A DNA stretch of 30,141 nucleotides from Candidatus Poribacteria bacterium (GCA_002699335.1 PACG01000079.1:8841-38981), one strand, 5' to 3'; counted from the stretch's first letter, positions 17,153 to 25,698 are shown. Notes: a model not told the origin generated them from the sequence alone. Program-made: numbers and translations.

Positions 17153-17887
17153 TCAGTCGGTATTATATTCTGCTAGCTCGATATTGACCTCTTGTGAAAT
17201 CTCAACTGCGCAACGGAGTTTATCCGCTTGCTCCCTGAGACGGCTATCGTAGTTGTCCGTAATTGGTTCTGTCAAGAGAACTACTGTACAGTGCAGTGCG
17301 GACTGAGCAGTAGCGATATCTTGGTCGAGTTGTTCAAGGGTGGTTTTTAGTTGTTTTAGATTCGTTAATTCTTGATTGAGCTGTTCCGCTTTAACCTCTA
17401 ATTGTGGCCGATATGGCAGGTCTACCCCTCTTTCCAGTTCTAAGTGAGTAATCTCCAGCTCAGATCTTAGCTTTAGCACATCGGTTTGGGTTAAAAGCTG
17501 TCGATATTGATTTCGTTTTTCAATTGCCGAAACCGTTTCTTTCATTAAGTGACTAAAAGTCATCGGAATTTCAGCTGAGATAAACTGTTGCCGGGTACCT
17601 TTTGAGATTAGCCGATCGAATGTCTGCCCTAACTCAATTAACCGTTCCAAGTCAAGTCGACCTGTCTCGTCTAGTTGCTCCGACAATAACCGATGAACGT
17701 CCGCTTGCTGATCCCAGTTTTCAGTTGGTTGGCTTTGGCGAAGCCGGATGATGGTTAGGACCAGGTTGCATGCAATTGCTAAAACTGCTAAGGCTGGGGC
17801 AACACCTGCCAATCCAAACTTGTATACTAAACCCACGGTCACTGCAAGTCCAACAGTTAAAGTAGAGAGTGGAAGGAGTCGTCGCAT
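17153..17887 (-). CDS. Membrane-anchored coiled-coil protein, function unknown
   Basis: A 244-residue protein I do not recognise. Two hydrophobic segments open it (residues about 6-22 and 25-46, LVYKFGLAGVAPALAVLA between them), forming a hairpin in the membrane. The rest is cytoplasmic or periplasmic helix, strongly predicted as coiled coil by its Leu/Glu/Lys/Gln pattern: residues about 60-95, then 125-200 (for example LELERGVDLPYRPQLEVKAE, then LNQELTNLKQLKTTLEQLDQ). The last 40 residues, after VVLLTEPITDN, are mixed. It precedes the phosphatase-like gene by 53 bases on the same strand and may be the first gene of that operon. It faces Maf divergently. Confidence 0.7.
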   Translation of the reverse strand: MRRLLPLSTLTVGLAVTVGLVYKFGLAGVAPALAVLAIACNLVLTIIRLRQSQPTENWDQQADVHRLLSEQLDETGRLDLERLIELGQTFDRLISKGTRQQFISAEIPMTFSHLMKETVSAIEKRNQYRQLLTQTDVLKLRSELEITHLELERGVDLPYRPQLEVKAEQLNQELTNLKQLKTTLEQLDQDIATAQSALHCTVVLLTEPITDNYDSRLREQADKLRCAVEISQEVNIELAEYNTD

Positions 17888-17992
17888 TGGCTTGCAACTT
17901 GAAAGGTGAATCTAATTTCTGTTATTCTAACATAACCTCGAAACCGTTGCAAAGCGGCAGAACCAACGACACTGGAAAGGACTTAAGACAGA

Positions 17993-18607
17993 TTGAGTTT
18001 GATGATAGATCTCAACCGTATTTTCCCCCAAATCATCCTCGCCTCGGCGTCTCCTCGTCGCTCAGATTTATTACAACGAATTGGGCTGCAGTTTTGTGTT
18101 TGCGTTAGCCATACCAAAGAACCAGAACTGAACGACCACTCAATTGAAAAAGGTGTTCAAGAGTTGGCTCAATTAAAAGCTGCTAACGTCGCCAAACACT
18201 ACCAGACAGGCCTGATTATCGGTGCCGACACAACGGTTGTTTTCGAAGGACGATCCTTGGGAAAACCGAAAGATCATCCTGAAGCAACAAGTGTGTTGCA
18301 AAAACTGAGCGGGAGTCAACACGAGGTATTAACCGGGGTGATCTTGATAGACCTAGATCGGAATCGCCGAGTTATTTGGTGCGAAAAAACGACTGTCTAT
18401 TTTCGACAGCTAGATCTAGCAGAAATTGAGGACTATGTTGCCAGCGGTCAGGCGGATGACAAAGCTGGCTCCTACGGTATTCAAGGACAGGCAGCCGCTT
18501 TTGTCGACCGTGTTGAAGGATGTTATTTTAACGTGGTTGGCCTACCGTTGGCGAGTTTGGTCAGACAGATGCGACAGTTGGCTCATTCGGCAGAAGGTGA
18601 GGCTTGA
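17993..18607 (+). CDS. maf: Maf family nucleoside triphosphate pyrophosphatase
   Basis: A cytoplasmic house-cleaning enzyme that hydrolyses non-canonical or specific nucleoside triphosphates to monophosphates and is linked to arrest of septation when overproduced. Diagnostic motifs are IILASASPRRSDLLQRIGL at the N-terminus, GADTTVVFEGRSLGKPKD in the middle (catalytic Asp), and YVASGQADDKAGSYGIQGQA. The SYGIQG segment resembles the dTTP/UTP-specific YhdE-type Maf rather than the YceF type. The frame opens at TTG 17993, 11 bases after AAAGGA (17976-17981); an ATG at 18002 has no better ribosome-binding site, so the start is uncertain by three codons. It converges on the epimerase-like gene with 7 bases between stops. 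Confidence 0.93.
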   Translation: MSLMIDLNRIFPQIILASASPRRSDLLQRIGLQFCVCVSHTKEPELNDHSIEKGVQELAQLKAANVAKHYQTGLIIGADTTVVFEGRSLGKPKDHPEATSVLQKLSGSQHEVLTGVILIDLDRNRRVIWCEKTTVYFRQLDLAEIEDYVASGQADDKAGSYGIQGQAAAFVDRVEGCYFNVVGLPLASLVRQMRQLAHSAEGEA

Positions 18608-18614
18608 AACCAGT

Positions 18615-19646
18615 CTAAAATGTACCAGTTCGCACTTCGAAGTGGGTCGGTTTGCCTAAAGTTGGGCCACCAATTTTAACCCAATGTGCGACCCAATCAA
18701 TCATCTGACCCAACGGGATGCGGGGATAACTGAATATTTGATGGCAACGACTGGCATTATTCAAAAATGCAGTCTCGCCTTCGGTATTGATAAAAATGGG
18801 TTCCTGGTTAAAGATCTGACCTAACCGATGTGCAAGCAAACGAATCGAAATGGTCTCTGGCCCCGTCAGATTTAGGACCTGTGGTGGACTGGCACAGAGT
18901 GAGAAGGTTCGTAATGCCATCTCGTTGGCATCTCCCTGCCAAATAAGATTGACGTTCCCCATCTGCAAATCAATCGGGATTCCCTGATCGACTTTTTGGG
19001 CCAGATCTAGCAAAACGCCATATCGAAGATCGATGGCATAATTGAGTCTCAAAATGGTGATCTGGGTGCCGTTGTAGTTGGAAAAATAGGTTAGGATCCG
19101 TTCCCGCCCCAAACAAGACTGCGCATATTCCCCAATCGGCATAAGGGGGTCGGTTTCAACCGACCCGCCGCCGGTGACGGGTGTCAGCGGATAGACATTA
19201 CCCGTTGAAAAAGCGACCAGCTTTGAATCTACGTATCGTTCTGCCACACGAGCCGGCAAATAGGTGTTCATCGCCCAGGTTAGTGGCGGTTTGTCAGTTG
19301 TACCGAATTTTTGACCGGCCATGAAAACTACCTGAGAGGCGTCAGGTAACTGCCGTAGATCCGGGGTCTGAAGTAGATCACACGTAACGGTTATTACACC
19401 AGCTTGATCAAGTAGAGCTCTTGCCTTTTGGTTGCTAAAGCGTGAAACAGCATAGACCTTCGACTTTAGGCCAGCAGTGGAAACCGCTCGTTGGGCTAAG
19501 ATAGCCAGTGATGGTCCCATCTTTCCACCTGCCCCGAGTACAACTAAATCGCCATCCGGTTGTCGGGTCATATCGGATATTAACGCAGGTGATGGCGTTG
19601 TTAGCAGATCTTCTAATTCGGACTCCGATTCGATGTAACGATCCAT
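18615..19646 (-). CDS. NAD-dependent epimerase/dehydratase-like protein (extended SDR)
   Basis: A 343-residue Rossmann-fold protein. The dinucleotide-binding glycine motif is LGAGGKMGPS (residues 37-46), with acidic cofactor-selecting positions less obvious. Further SDR elements are VVFMAGQKFG, then AFSTGNVYP (Ser/Thr of the catalytic region) and IGEYAQSCLGRER. In the last one the catalytic Tyr174 is present but the Lys expected four residues on is Cys178, so classical SDR catalysis is doubtful; I recall the same feature in other members of this family but cannot confirm it. The C-terminal part recognises substrate (NLIWQGDANEMALR). It lies 13 bases after the membrane protein gene upstream and is probably cotranscribed with it. 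Confidence 0.85.
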   Translation of the reverse strand: MDRYIESESELEDLLTTPSPALISDMTRQPDGDLVVLGAGGKMGPSLAILAQRAVSTAGLKSKVYAVSRFSNQKARALLDQAGVITVTCDLLQTPDLRQLPDASQVVFMAGQKFGTTDKPPLTWAMNTYLPARVAERYVDSKLVAFSTGNVYPLTPVTGGGSVETDPLMPIGEYAQSCLGRERILTYFSNYNGTQITILRLNYAIDLRYGVLLDLAQKVDQGIPIDLQMGNVNLIWQGDANEMALRTFSLCASPPQVLNLTGPETISIRLLAHRLGQIFNQEPIFINTEGETAFLNNASRCHQIFSYPRIPLGQMIDWVAHWVKIGGPTLGKPTHFEVRTGTF

Positions 19647-19659
19647 TGGTAAATCAATC

Positions 19660-20847
19660 TTACTCTTGCATCTGCGCTATCGTAGCCTCTAAACGCTCTA
19701 CTTGCTCTCGACGAACACGGTTGTATACGCGCTCTGAAACCTTTTCCTGTTGACGCATCTCGTCTAACCGGGTGATAAACTCTAACCGAATCGCTTTAAC
19801 TGCCGCCAGATCACTGACATTCGATTTACGCAACCAACTGACATCTGGCTGACGGTCAGGCGTTTCCAATTCGACCGGATCTGTCTGCCCCGGTTTTTGG
19901 ATGTGGATCACCATGGTAATGACGAATCCCACGATGCAAATTGCCAATCCGGCAATCAGTACAATGAAAAGTGTTGATGACGAACGATCCAGTTTCAGTT
20001 GTAGCTGAACGGCTCGGCCGGCGGCTATTAGTCTCGCTGTTTCGTAAGTTGCATAAACGGTATTATGGATTGTTTGTGGCGTTTTAGCTTCCAGGTCTTT
20101 GGATTGCACCACCAACGGTACCGACTCTGGAATTAACAGTTGCAGGCTCTCGGTCTGGAACTGTTGTAGGCGCGATAGATCTACGACCTGATTGATATGC
20201 AGCAGGTAAGAAATTTGAATGTTAGTTTTCCCTGGTAGAATTGGGGCCGGAATCACCACCGGATTTTCAGCTACTTCTTCCATGATCTCGACGGTAGAAA
20301 TACCCACTTGTAACTGCTCTATACCACTGGGCAAAGGGAGAAGACAACCCAAGATTTTCCCTTCGAACTCCTGCTGAAAGTTGAGATTACTGCGATTTTC
20401 GAGGCTTAAAAATTCCAGTACATGAACGGCTTCTCCGTGCACATGGTCAGGAACAGGTTGTAAAAAAATCGAATGACGAAGAATTCTCATTACAGACAGG
20501 TCGCTGGTAAAAGCGTTAAGGTTTAGATCAACCGTGACGTTCGAAGCCAGGTTCGTCACTATCACATTCTCTTCACGGTAGGTTCGCCCTTCGAACTCGG
20601 TGAAAACGGTATAGTGGTCAGTTGAACTCGGTTCGAGATTTTGAAATCGATAGTGCCCCTCAGCATCAGTTTCGGTTTCTCGACGACTGGTTTGTTCAGC
20701 TTGATGCCTTTCCAATACGATCAGTTGTCCCACTAGGAGTTGGTTCTGTCGAAAGTCAAAGATCTTTCCCCGTATCTGACCTGTTTGTGAGATGGCATCC
20801 GGAACCAACCAGAAAATCACGAAAAGGTAGATCCATATTCTTTTCAT
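19660..20847 (-). CDS. Secreted membrane protein with carboxypeptidase-regulatory-like domain
   Basis: A 395-residue envelope protein. A signal peptide (MKRIWIYLFVIFWLVPDAIS, residues 1-20) is followed by a beta-sandwich carboxypeptidase-regulatory-like domain (about 22-112; ETETDAEGHYRFQNL is its characteristic hairpin). A larger beta-rich region of unknown type follows (about 115-285). One transmembrane helix lies at about 292-318 (TLFIVLIAGLAICIVGFVIT). The short C-terminal tail is helical and charged (FITRLDEMRQQEKVSERVYN). The topology is extracytoplasmic with a cytoplasmic tail. Stop of the upstream CcmI-like gene is two bases from its start, indicating a tight operon. Similar proteins accompany cytochrome c maturation genes in other genomes, but that link is recall, not visible here. 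Confidence 0.7.
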   Translation of the reverse strand: MKRIWIYLFVIFWLVPDAISQTGQIRGKIFDFRQNQLLVGQLIVLERHQAEQTSRRETETDAEGHYRFQNLEPSSTDHYTVFTEFEGRTYREENVIVTNLASNVTVDLNLNAFTSDLSVMRILRHSIFLQPVPDHVHGEAVHVLEFLSLENRSNLNFQQEFEGKILGCLLPLPSGIEQLQVGISTVEIMEEVAENPVVIPAPILPGKTNIQISYLLHINQVVDLSRLQQFQTESLQLLIPESVPLVVQSKDLEAKTPQTIHNTVYATYETARLIAAGRAVQLQLKLDRSSSTLFIVLIAGLAICIVGFVITMVIHIQKPGQTDPVELETPDRQPDVSWLRKSNVSDLAAVKAIRLEFITRLDEMRQQEKVSERVYNRVRREQVERLEATIAQMQE

Positions 20848-20849
20848 GC

Positions 20850-21263
20850 TTACTCTCTACTCTGGTCAGAGGAGCGCTGAGATCTTTTGTACTTCTCGAT
20901 TTCAATTTCGGCTTTCACTGAGAGTGATTCAACCGAGACCGGGGTCGGGTCACTAGCCGTATCTGCTTGATCTATCTTTGTATCCCGTAAAATATCTGCT
21001 GTTTCTTGAAGAAGTAACCATCTCAGTCTTTGGTAGTCTTCGGGTGAGATTTTACCCACCTCGTAATCTTCTTCCAGATCTGCCAGCGCACTGTAGTACT
21101 GTTCCCGGTCAATGGCCTGTGCTAACGTCTCGGAGGTATTGGGTGAGGTTATCCTCGACTCCGGTCGGGAGGAGTGGATTTTGCCCTGACGGAAAATAGG
21201 GGAGGCAATATAGATAAAGGTTGGAACACAGAGGATTAGCGTCCATACCAGAACTGTAATCAC
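20850..21263 (-). CDS. CcmI-like membrane protein (cytochrome c biogenesis-associated), probable
   Basis: A 137-residue protein beginning with a hydrophobic helix (VLVWTLILCVPTFIYIASPI). It then carries SALADLEEDYEVGKISPEDY and QRLRWLL, closely resembling the N-terminal region of CcmI/CycH, which handles apocytochrome c before haem attachment. The TPR part of full CcmI is missing, as in the short forms encoded beside bacterial ccm genes. The GTG start lacks a clear ribosome-binding site. The rest of the cytochrome c maturation operon (ccmA-H) is not in this window, so its role is uncertain. It forms a pair with the next gene (2-base gap). Confidence 0.55.
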   Translation of the reverse strand: MITVLVWTLILCVPTFIYIASPIFRQGKIHSSRPESRITSPNTSETLAQAIDREQYYSALADLEEDYEVGKISPEDYQRLRWLLLQETADILRDTKIDQADTASDPTPVSVESLSVKAEIEIEKYKRSQRSSDQSRE

Positions 21264-21293
21264 GATTTAGATCTAATGAAGAACAAAAACCAA

Positions 21294-21329
21294 CAAAAAA
21301 AGGGAAATCGGAGTTGCCTCCAATTTCCC
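21294..21329 (-). terminator. Rho-independent terminator of the OmpA lipoprotein gene
   Basis: Read on the minus strand, GGGAAATTGGAG pairs with CTCCGATTTCCC (one mismatch) around the loop GCAA and is followed by eight T residues. It sits 25 bases beyond the OmpA lipoprotein stop codon and separates that gene from the CcmI-like gene. Confidence 0.9.
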
Positions 21330-21354
21330 TGGATGTGGCAATTTGTTTTAGCTG

Positions 21355-22260
21355 TTAGCTGGCGGGTTGTAGTATAACCTCAACTCTACGGTTGGCTGCC
21401 CGACCTGCTTTGGTATTGACAGAAGCAACCGGATTGGTATGGCCTTTTCCAACTGATTCGATTGAATGCGAGACACCATTATCTTTCAAGTACTTGGCAG
21501 CAGCATCAGCACGAGCTTGGGACAACCCCCAGTTGCTGCGATAGCGACCGCCGAGAACGGGTGTCCCGTCTGCATGTCCAACAACTAGAATCGTGGCATC
21601 TGCGGGGGCGGACTGGGCGGCTTCAACGACAGCATCAAGTGCGGTTTTGGCCTCGGCACTTAAGCTGGCTCCACCACTACTGAAGTTAACCATAGTAAGT
21701 GTCTCGGCTTTTGTAGCAATTGCGACTTGATTGGCCGTAACATCTTCTCTAGTGTCAGCAATAACAGCCTTGAGTTTACCGAGTGCTTCAGCAGTTTGTG
21801 CTTGCGACTTATCGTTTAAAGCGCCGACTTTAGCCAGAACTTTCTCATCACCTTCAGCTGCGGCTTTCAAAGCCTTATCACCCACACTTTTAGCGGTTGT
21901 AGCTAATTCTTCACGAACGGCTGCCTCTAGCCCTTTAGCAAAATCTTGAGCGGCGTCAATTGTATCCGCATCACCTTGCTCTGCTGCGGCAATGGCAGCC
22001 TCTTTGGACTGCTGTATGTCGGCGGAAAGAGCTTCATTCTGAGCATCAACCTTACCATCTAATTCGGAGATACGATCACTGAGGCCTTGGTCAGCTTTAT
22101 CAATCTTGGATTGGAACCCTTCGTGTGTTTGGCCTTCTTTATCAGTGTAACCATCCAACCAGTTAGTGAATTCTTTCTCAGTTTTGATCCAGCCGCAACC
22201 AGCAAAGATTACACTAAACACAAACATAGAAAGCAGCGATAGCGTAAATGTTTTTTTCAT
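21355..22260 (-). CDS. OmpA-family peptidoglycan-associated lipoprotein (Pal-like)
   Basis: A 301-residue outer-membrane lipoprotein. A signal peptide ends in a lipobox (VIFAGC, Cys22 lipidated). An Ala/Glu/Asp-rich helical spacer (about 40-185), with likely coiled-coil content, links to the OmpA C-terminal domain (about 190-295). This domain holds the peptidoglycan-binding Asp and Arg: ILVVGHADGTPVLG, WGLSQARADAAAKYLKDNGV and GRAANRRVEVIL. The long spacer is unusual compared with Pal, which has a short one, and may span the periplasm. A strong promoter, a GAGGAGG site (22272-22266) five bases before the ATG and a strong terminator suggest an abundant monocistronic transcript. Confidence 0.93.
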   Translation of the reverse strand: MKKTFTLSLLSMFVFSVIFAGCGWIKTEKEFTNWLDGYTDKEGQTHEGFQSKIDKADQGLSDRISELDGKVDAQNEALSADIQQSKEAAIAAAEQGDADTIDAAQDFAKGLEAAVREELATTAKSVGDKALKAAAEGDEKVLAKVGALNDKSQAQTAEALGKLKAVIADTREDVTANQVAIATKAETLTMVNFSSGGASLSAEAKTALDAVVEAAQSAPADATILVVGHADGTPVLGGRYRSNWGLSQARADAAAKYLKDNGVSHSIESVGKGHTNPVASVNTKAGRAANRRVEVILQPAS

Positions 22261-22289
22261 CAGTTCCTCCTCGAAAAGAACTTTGTAAT

Positions 22290-22318
22290 AATCTAGTTTA
22301 GAAAAGAAAATACGTCAA
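22290..22318 (-). promoter_or_regulatory. Sigma-70-type promoter of the OmpA lipoprotein gene
   Basis: Minus-strand TTGACG (22318-22313) and TAGATT (22295-22290) are separated by 17 bases and lie about 30 bases upstream of the start codon. Confidence 0.75.
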
Positions 22319-22477
22319 ACCTGTGATGCTATATCTTAGCAGGCGTAGGCCGAGTCACTACGGAAACGGGTAGCGAGTTCCAAATTCTCTGGCAGCGACT
22401 ACAACTCAAGGCCGAATTGTAGCATATCGTTAAATTTAACACAAGGCATTATTTCTCTGTCTGAATCCCGTCTTCAA

Positions 22478-22506
22478 TTGACATGCTTTTCGCCGCGTGA
22501 TATGAT
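22478..22506 (+). promoter_or_regulatory. Sigma-70 promoter of the FG-GAP/UnbV gene
   Basis: TTGACA (22478-22483) and TATGAT (22501-22506) are separated by exactly 17 bases. Predicted transcription starts about 20 bases before the ATG at 22533, giving a very short leader. It is divergent from the OmpA lipoprotein promoter, 159 bases away. Confidence 0.8.
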
Positions 22507-22532
22507 GTCAACACGTTTTCTAGATAAGGGTT

Positions 22533-24191
22533 ATGTTCCGAATCATCCTTTTGGTGAGCTTAATCTTCAACGATTTCATCGCTCTCTATGCCGAGGGAGT
22601 AGACGAAAGTACTATTATCGAGCCAGCGATTGTCTTTTCCGATGTGACGGAAGAGGCGGGAATCACCTTCCGTCATTTTGATGGTCGGCAAGGGGACAGG
22701 TACTTTGTCGAGACAATTGGATCAGGTTGTGCCTTTCTGGATTATAATAACGATGGGCACTTGGATCTATACCTCGTTAGCGCCAATAATTTCCCTCAAT
22801 CTCCTGATGAAGACAACTCTTACGACAACCAACTCTACCAAAATACAGGAAGTGGATCTTTTGTGCTGGTTGCGGCGGGAGTTGAAGATCAGGGCTATGG
22901 GACAGGAGTCGCTGTGGCTGATTACGATGGGGACGGCTGGTTGGATCTGTATCTCACTAACTTTGGGTCTAATCGGCTGTTTCGAAATCAAGGCGATGGA
23001 ACGTTCCAAGATTTGACTCAACAAGCCGGGGTTGATGATCCTCGATGGAGTGCTGGAGCCGCCTTCGCCGACTACGATGGGGACGGCTGGCTGGATCTGT
23101 ATCTCACCAACTACTGTGATTTTCAGTTAGCTGACCATCGCACTTGTGCCGAGCAAGGGGTGGAAGTTTATTGTGGGCCAGAGGAGTTTAAGGGAGTAAC
23201 TGATCGACTATTTCGAAATCAAGGCGATGGAACGTTCCAAGATTTGACTCAACAAGCCGGGGTTCACAACCCAATTGGAAAAGGGATGAGTGCGATTTGG
23301 TCAGACTACGACAACGATGGTGATCCAGATCTATTTGTAGCCAATGATGGCACTGAAAACTTCTTATATCAAAACAACAATGATGGAACGTTCCAAGATT
23401 TGGCCTGGTTAGCAGGCATCGATTGTGATGATCACGGCAACATGCAGGGGAGTATGGGCCTCGACTTGGCTGACTACGATAACGACGGCTACCCGGATCT
23501 ATTGGTCACCAATTTCCAACGCCAGCTAAACACCCTTTATCGTAATGAAGGAAACGGTTTTTTCAATGATGTCTCCTTTCCCTCTGGCCTCGGATACTCC
23601 CTGCCTTTTGTCAGTTGGGGGACCGGATTCTTTGATTTTAATAAAGACGGGTTTCTGGATCTATTTATTGTCAACGGACATATCCAAGACCAGATCGAGA
23701 GCTACGACTCCAGCACCACTTATCTTCAGGTCGATCATTTACTGATCAATGACCAACAGAACTCGTTCGATCGCCAACCGACCCTTTTCACTACTCCCAA
23801 ATCAGGGCGAGGGGCGGCATTCGGCGATTATGACAATGATGGTGACATCGATATTCTGGTTAATAATGCCCACGATGTGCCAACATTGTGGCGCAACGAT
23901 ACCAAGTCTATGCATCATTGGTTGATGGTTAAATTGGTTGGTCAAAATGGCAATCGTTATGGAATCGGAGCGAAAACTAAAATTATAACATCCGCTCAAA
24001 CCTGGTCAGCGGAATGTCGAGCCGGTGCCAGCTACATGTCAACTAATGATTCTCGTTTGTACTTCGGTCTGGGCCAAACCAGGTCAATAGAACAAGTCGA
24101 AGTCCATTGGCCAAGTGGTCTGATCGATCGGATCAAGAATCCATCGCTCGACTCTGTTTTGATTGTTGTCGAAGGATCAACACAAGAATAA
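22533..24191 (+). CDS. Secreted FG-GAP (VCBS) repeat protein with ASPIC/UnbV C-terminal domain
   Basis: A 552-residue exported protein. After a signal peptide (MFRIILLVSLIFNDFIALYA) come about seven calcium-binding beta-propeller-like repeats with DYDGDGWLDLYLTN-type signatures: DYNNDGHLDLYL, DYDGDGWLDLYL twice, DYDNDGDPDLFV, DYDNDGYPDLLV, DFNKDGFLDLFI and DYDNDGDIDILV. The ASPIC/UnbV domain closes it (about residues 445-545; GIGAKTKI, GASYMSTNDSRLYFGLGQ and VEVHWPSG). Such CRTAC1-like proteins are extracellular and of unknown role, probably glycan or protein binding. AAGGG lies only two bases before the ATG. Two of the repeat units share a 54-base identical stretch. The sensor kinase follows after 57 bases. 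Confidence 0.93.
   Translation: MFRIILLVSLIFNDFIALYAEGVDESTIIEPAIVFSDVTEEAGITFRHFDGRQGDRYFVETIGSGCAFLDYNNDGHLDLYLVSANNFPQSPDEDNSYDNQLYQNTGSGSFVLVAAGVEDQGYGTGVAVADYDGDGWLDLYLTNFGSNRLFRNQGDGTFQDLTQQAGVDDPRWSAGAAFADYDGDGWLDLYLTNYCDFQLADHRTCAEQGVEVYCGPEEFKGVTDRLFRNQGDGTFQDLTQQAGVHNPIGKGMSAIWSDYDNDGDPDLFVANDGTENFLYQNNNDGTFQDLAWLAGIDCDDHGNMQGSMGLDLADYDNDGYPDLLVTNFQRQLNTLYRNEGNGFFNDVSFPSGLGYSLPFVSWGTGFFDFNKDGFLDLFIVNGHIQDQIESYDSSTTYLQVDHLLINDQQNSFDRQPTLFTTPKSGRGAAFGDYDNDGDIDILVNNAHDVPTLWRNDTKSMHHWLMVKLVGQNGNRYGIGAKTKIITSAQTWSAECRAGASYMSTNDSRLYFGLGQTRSIEQVEVHWPSGLIDRIKNPSLDSVLIVVEGSTQE
22980..23033 (+). repeat. 54-base exact direct repeat, copy 1
   Basis: This segment recurs without a change at 23211-23264, inside the FG-GAP gene. 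It encodes FRNQGDGTFQDLTQQAGV. A shorter third copy (20 bases, GATGGAACGTTCCAAGATTT) is found at 23382-23401. Two copies of the preceding propeller unit at 22921-22965 and 23071-23115 are also nearly identical. Confidence 0.9.
23211..23264 (+). repeat. 54-base exact direct repeat, copy 2
   Basis: Second copy of the 54-base segment described at 22980-23033, with a different downstream sequence. Confidence 0.9.
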
Positions 24192-24248
24192 AAAACACCT
24201 CCCCAGATCTAAGGTCGTTTGGCTAACAGATTTAAGGACATTTAAGTA

Positions 24249-25652
24249 ATGAATCTGCCTTCGATTTGGCGTAGTCTCCGAATTCGAACCAAAATCATCC
24301 TCCCTTTTGTTCTCCTGTTCAGTGTCATCATTTTAGGCATGTTGGTCTTAACCATTTTTCTGTTTGATCGTAAATACGACCAACAGTTTAGTGCTGAGAC
24401 GCAACAGTGGTTGGAGACAATTCAACACACACAATATATTGAAGAACCGGAGAAAGTTAAGCAGGCCTACCACTGCGAAGTAATCGTTTTTGGTGGCGAT
24501 GATACCCTCAACGGAGCGACATTAGTAGATCTACCTGATCTGGAGTGGTCAGCCCTAGGAAAGCACTTCGCCCTGAGTCAAGTTCGCACTAAACTGAGCC
24601 AACAGGATACACCCGTTATCGGTAATGTTCATTTAGCGGGCCGACCGTACAAAGTGGTCTATGCCAAACAATCACTGAACCGAATTTACTGTTTGATGCG
24701 TCCGATGGATCGAGTAGCACAAGCCAAACGACAAACACTCCAAATCACAGCCGTCATCGCTTTCATTGGGTTGCTGTTCGTAGTTTTGATTAGCACTTTA
24801 ATTGGACGTAACCTAACCCGTCCCATCGACCATCTGGTTCGATTCACTCATCGTGTTGCCAGTGGCGACCTAGAGCGTCAATGCGATATTACCGGTGGCG
24901 ATGAGGTTGGCCAGTTGACAGCCGCATTCAACCAGATGACTCAAGATTTGAAACAGTCGAGGCAGGAGAGGCTGCAAGCCGAACGACTCACCACCGCAGG
25001 TCAGCTATCAGCAGCCTTCGCTCACGAGATCCACAATCCGCTGTCCTCGATTAAGATGCTGACCCAGATGATGGTCGGCAAAATGGCGGAGTCGACAGCC
25101 AAGCAATCCTTGACTAGAGTTTTAGACGAAATAGAACGTATTGAAGTGATTGTCAGTGGGTTAATGGACTTTGCGCGGCCAACCGAACTCAACCGAATTA
25201 ACGCAGATCTAAATATAATTGCTGAATCGGTTCTCAAACTAATGGAGATCAACCTGAAACATCATCAAATTTCGATTGTCACTCATTTTGATGCTGGCCT
25301 ACCTCATATACGAGTTGATACGGATAAAATGAAACAGATTTTAATGAACCTGATCTTGAATGCGATTCAGTCGATGCCGGAGGGGGGAAAACTAACCGTC
25401 ACTACGCTGGGGTTTAATGATCAGATACGACTCCAAGTGGAAGATACCGGGATCGGTATTTCGACAGAAACAATAGATCGCATCTTTGATCCTTTCTTCA
25501 CCACTAAGCCAACCGGCACAGGGTTAGGCCTTTCTACCAGCAAACGTCTGGTCGAACAACATCAGGGTCTAATCGTAGTAGATTCAGTGGGAGGTCAAGG
25601 CACAACGGTAACCGTCGAACTTCCACGTCATTCAAATCACAACTCTAGTTGA
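24249..25652 (+). CDS. Membrane sensor histidine kinase
   Basis: A 467-residue inner-membrane kinase. One helix spans about residues 17-38 and a second about 164-186, enclosing a periplasmic sensor of roughly 125 residues. A HAMP domain follows (about 186-240; RPIDHLVRFTHRVASGDLE), then HisKA with the phospho-acceptor His259 in AHEIHNPLSSIKM. The ATPase domain has the N box LILNAIQSMPEGG, G1 DTGIGI, the F box FDPFFTTKPTG and G2 TGLGLS. The layout is of the NtrB/ZraS type, which often pairs with a sigma-54-type regulator, but no regulator gene is adjacent. The upstream FG-GAP gene lies 57 bases away and may be cotranscribed. Confidence 0.95.
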   Translation: MNLPSIWRSLRIRTKIILPFVLLFSVIILGMLVLTIFLFDRKYDQQFSAETQQWLETIQHTQYIEEPEKVKQAYHCEVIVFGGDDTLNGATLVDLPDLEWSALGKHFALSQVRTKLSQQDTPVIGNVHLAGRPYKVVYAKQSLNRIYCLMRPMDRVAQAKRQTLQITAVIAFIGLLFVVLISTLIGRNLTRPIDHLVRFTHRVASGDLERQCDITGGDEVGQLTAAFNQMTQDLKQSRQERLQAERLTTAGQLSAAFAHEIHNPLSSIKMLTQMMVGKMAESTAKQSLTRVLDEIERIEVIVSGLMDFARPTELNRINADLNIIAESVLKLMEINLKHHQISIVTHFDAGLPHIRVDTDKMKQILMNLILNAIQSMPEGGKLTVTTLGFNDQIRLQVEDTGIGISTETIDRIFDPFFTTKPTGTGLGLSTSKRLVEQHQGLIVVDSVGGQGTTVTVELPRHSNHNSS

Positions 25653-25698
25653 AAATGTCATGCTTATCTTTGCTAGCAAGGTTACTTTACTATCAGGC

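Noticed and set aside
18634..18645. Palindrome CACTTCGAAGTG near the end of the epimerase-like gene
   Set aside because: It lies inside coding sequence and has no neighbouring copy or T-tract, so it is probably coding chance.
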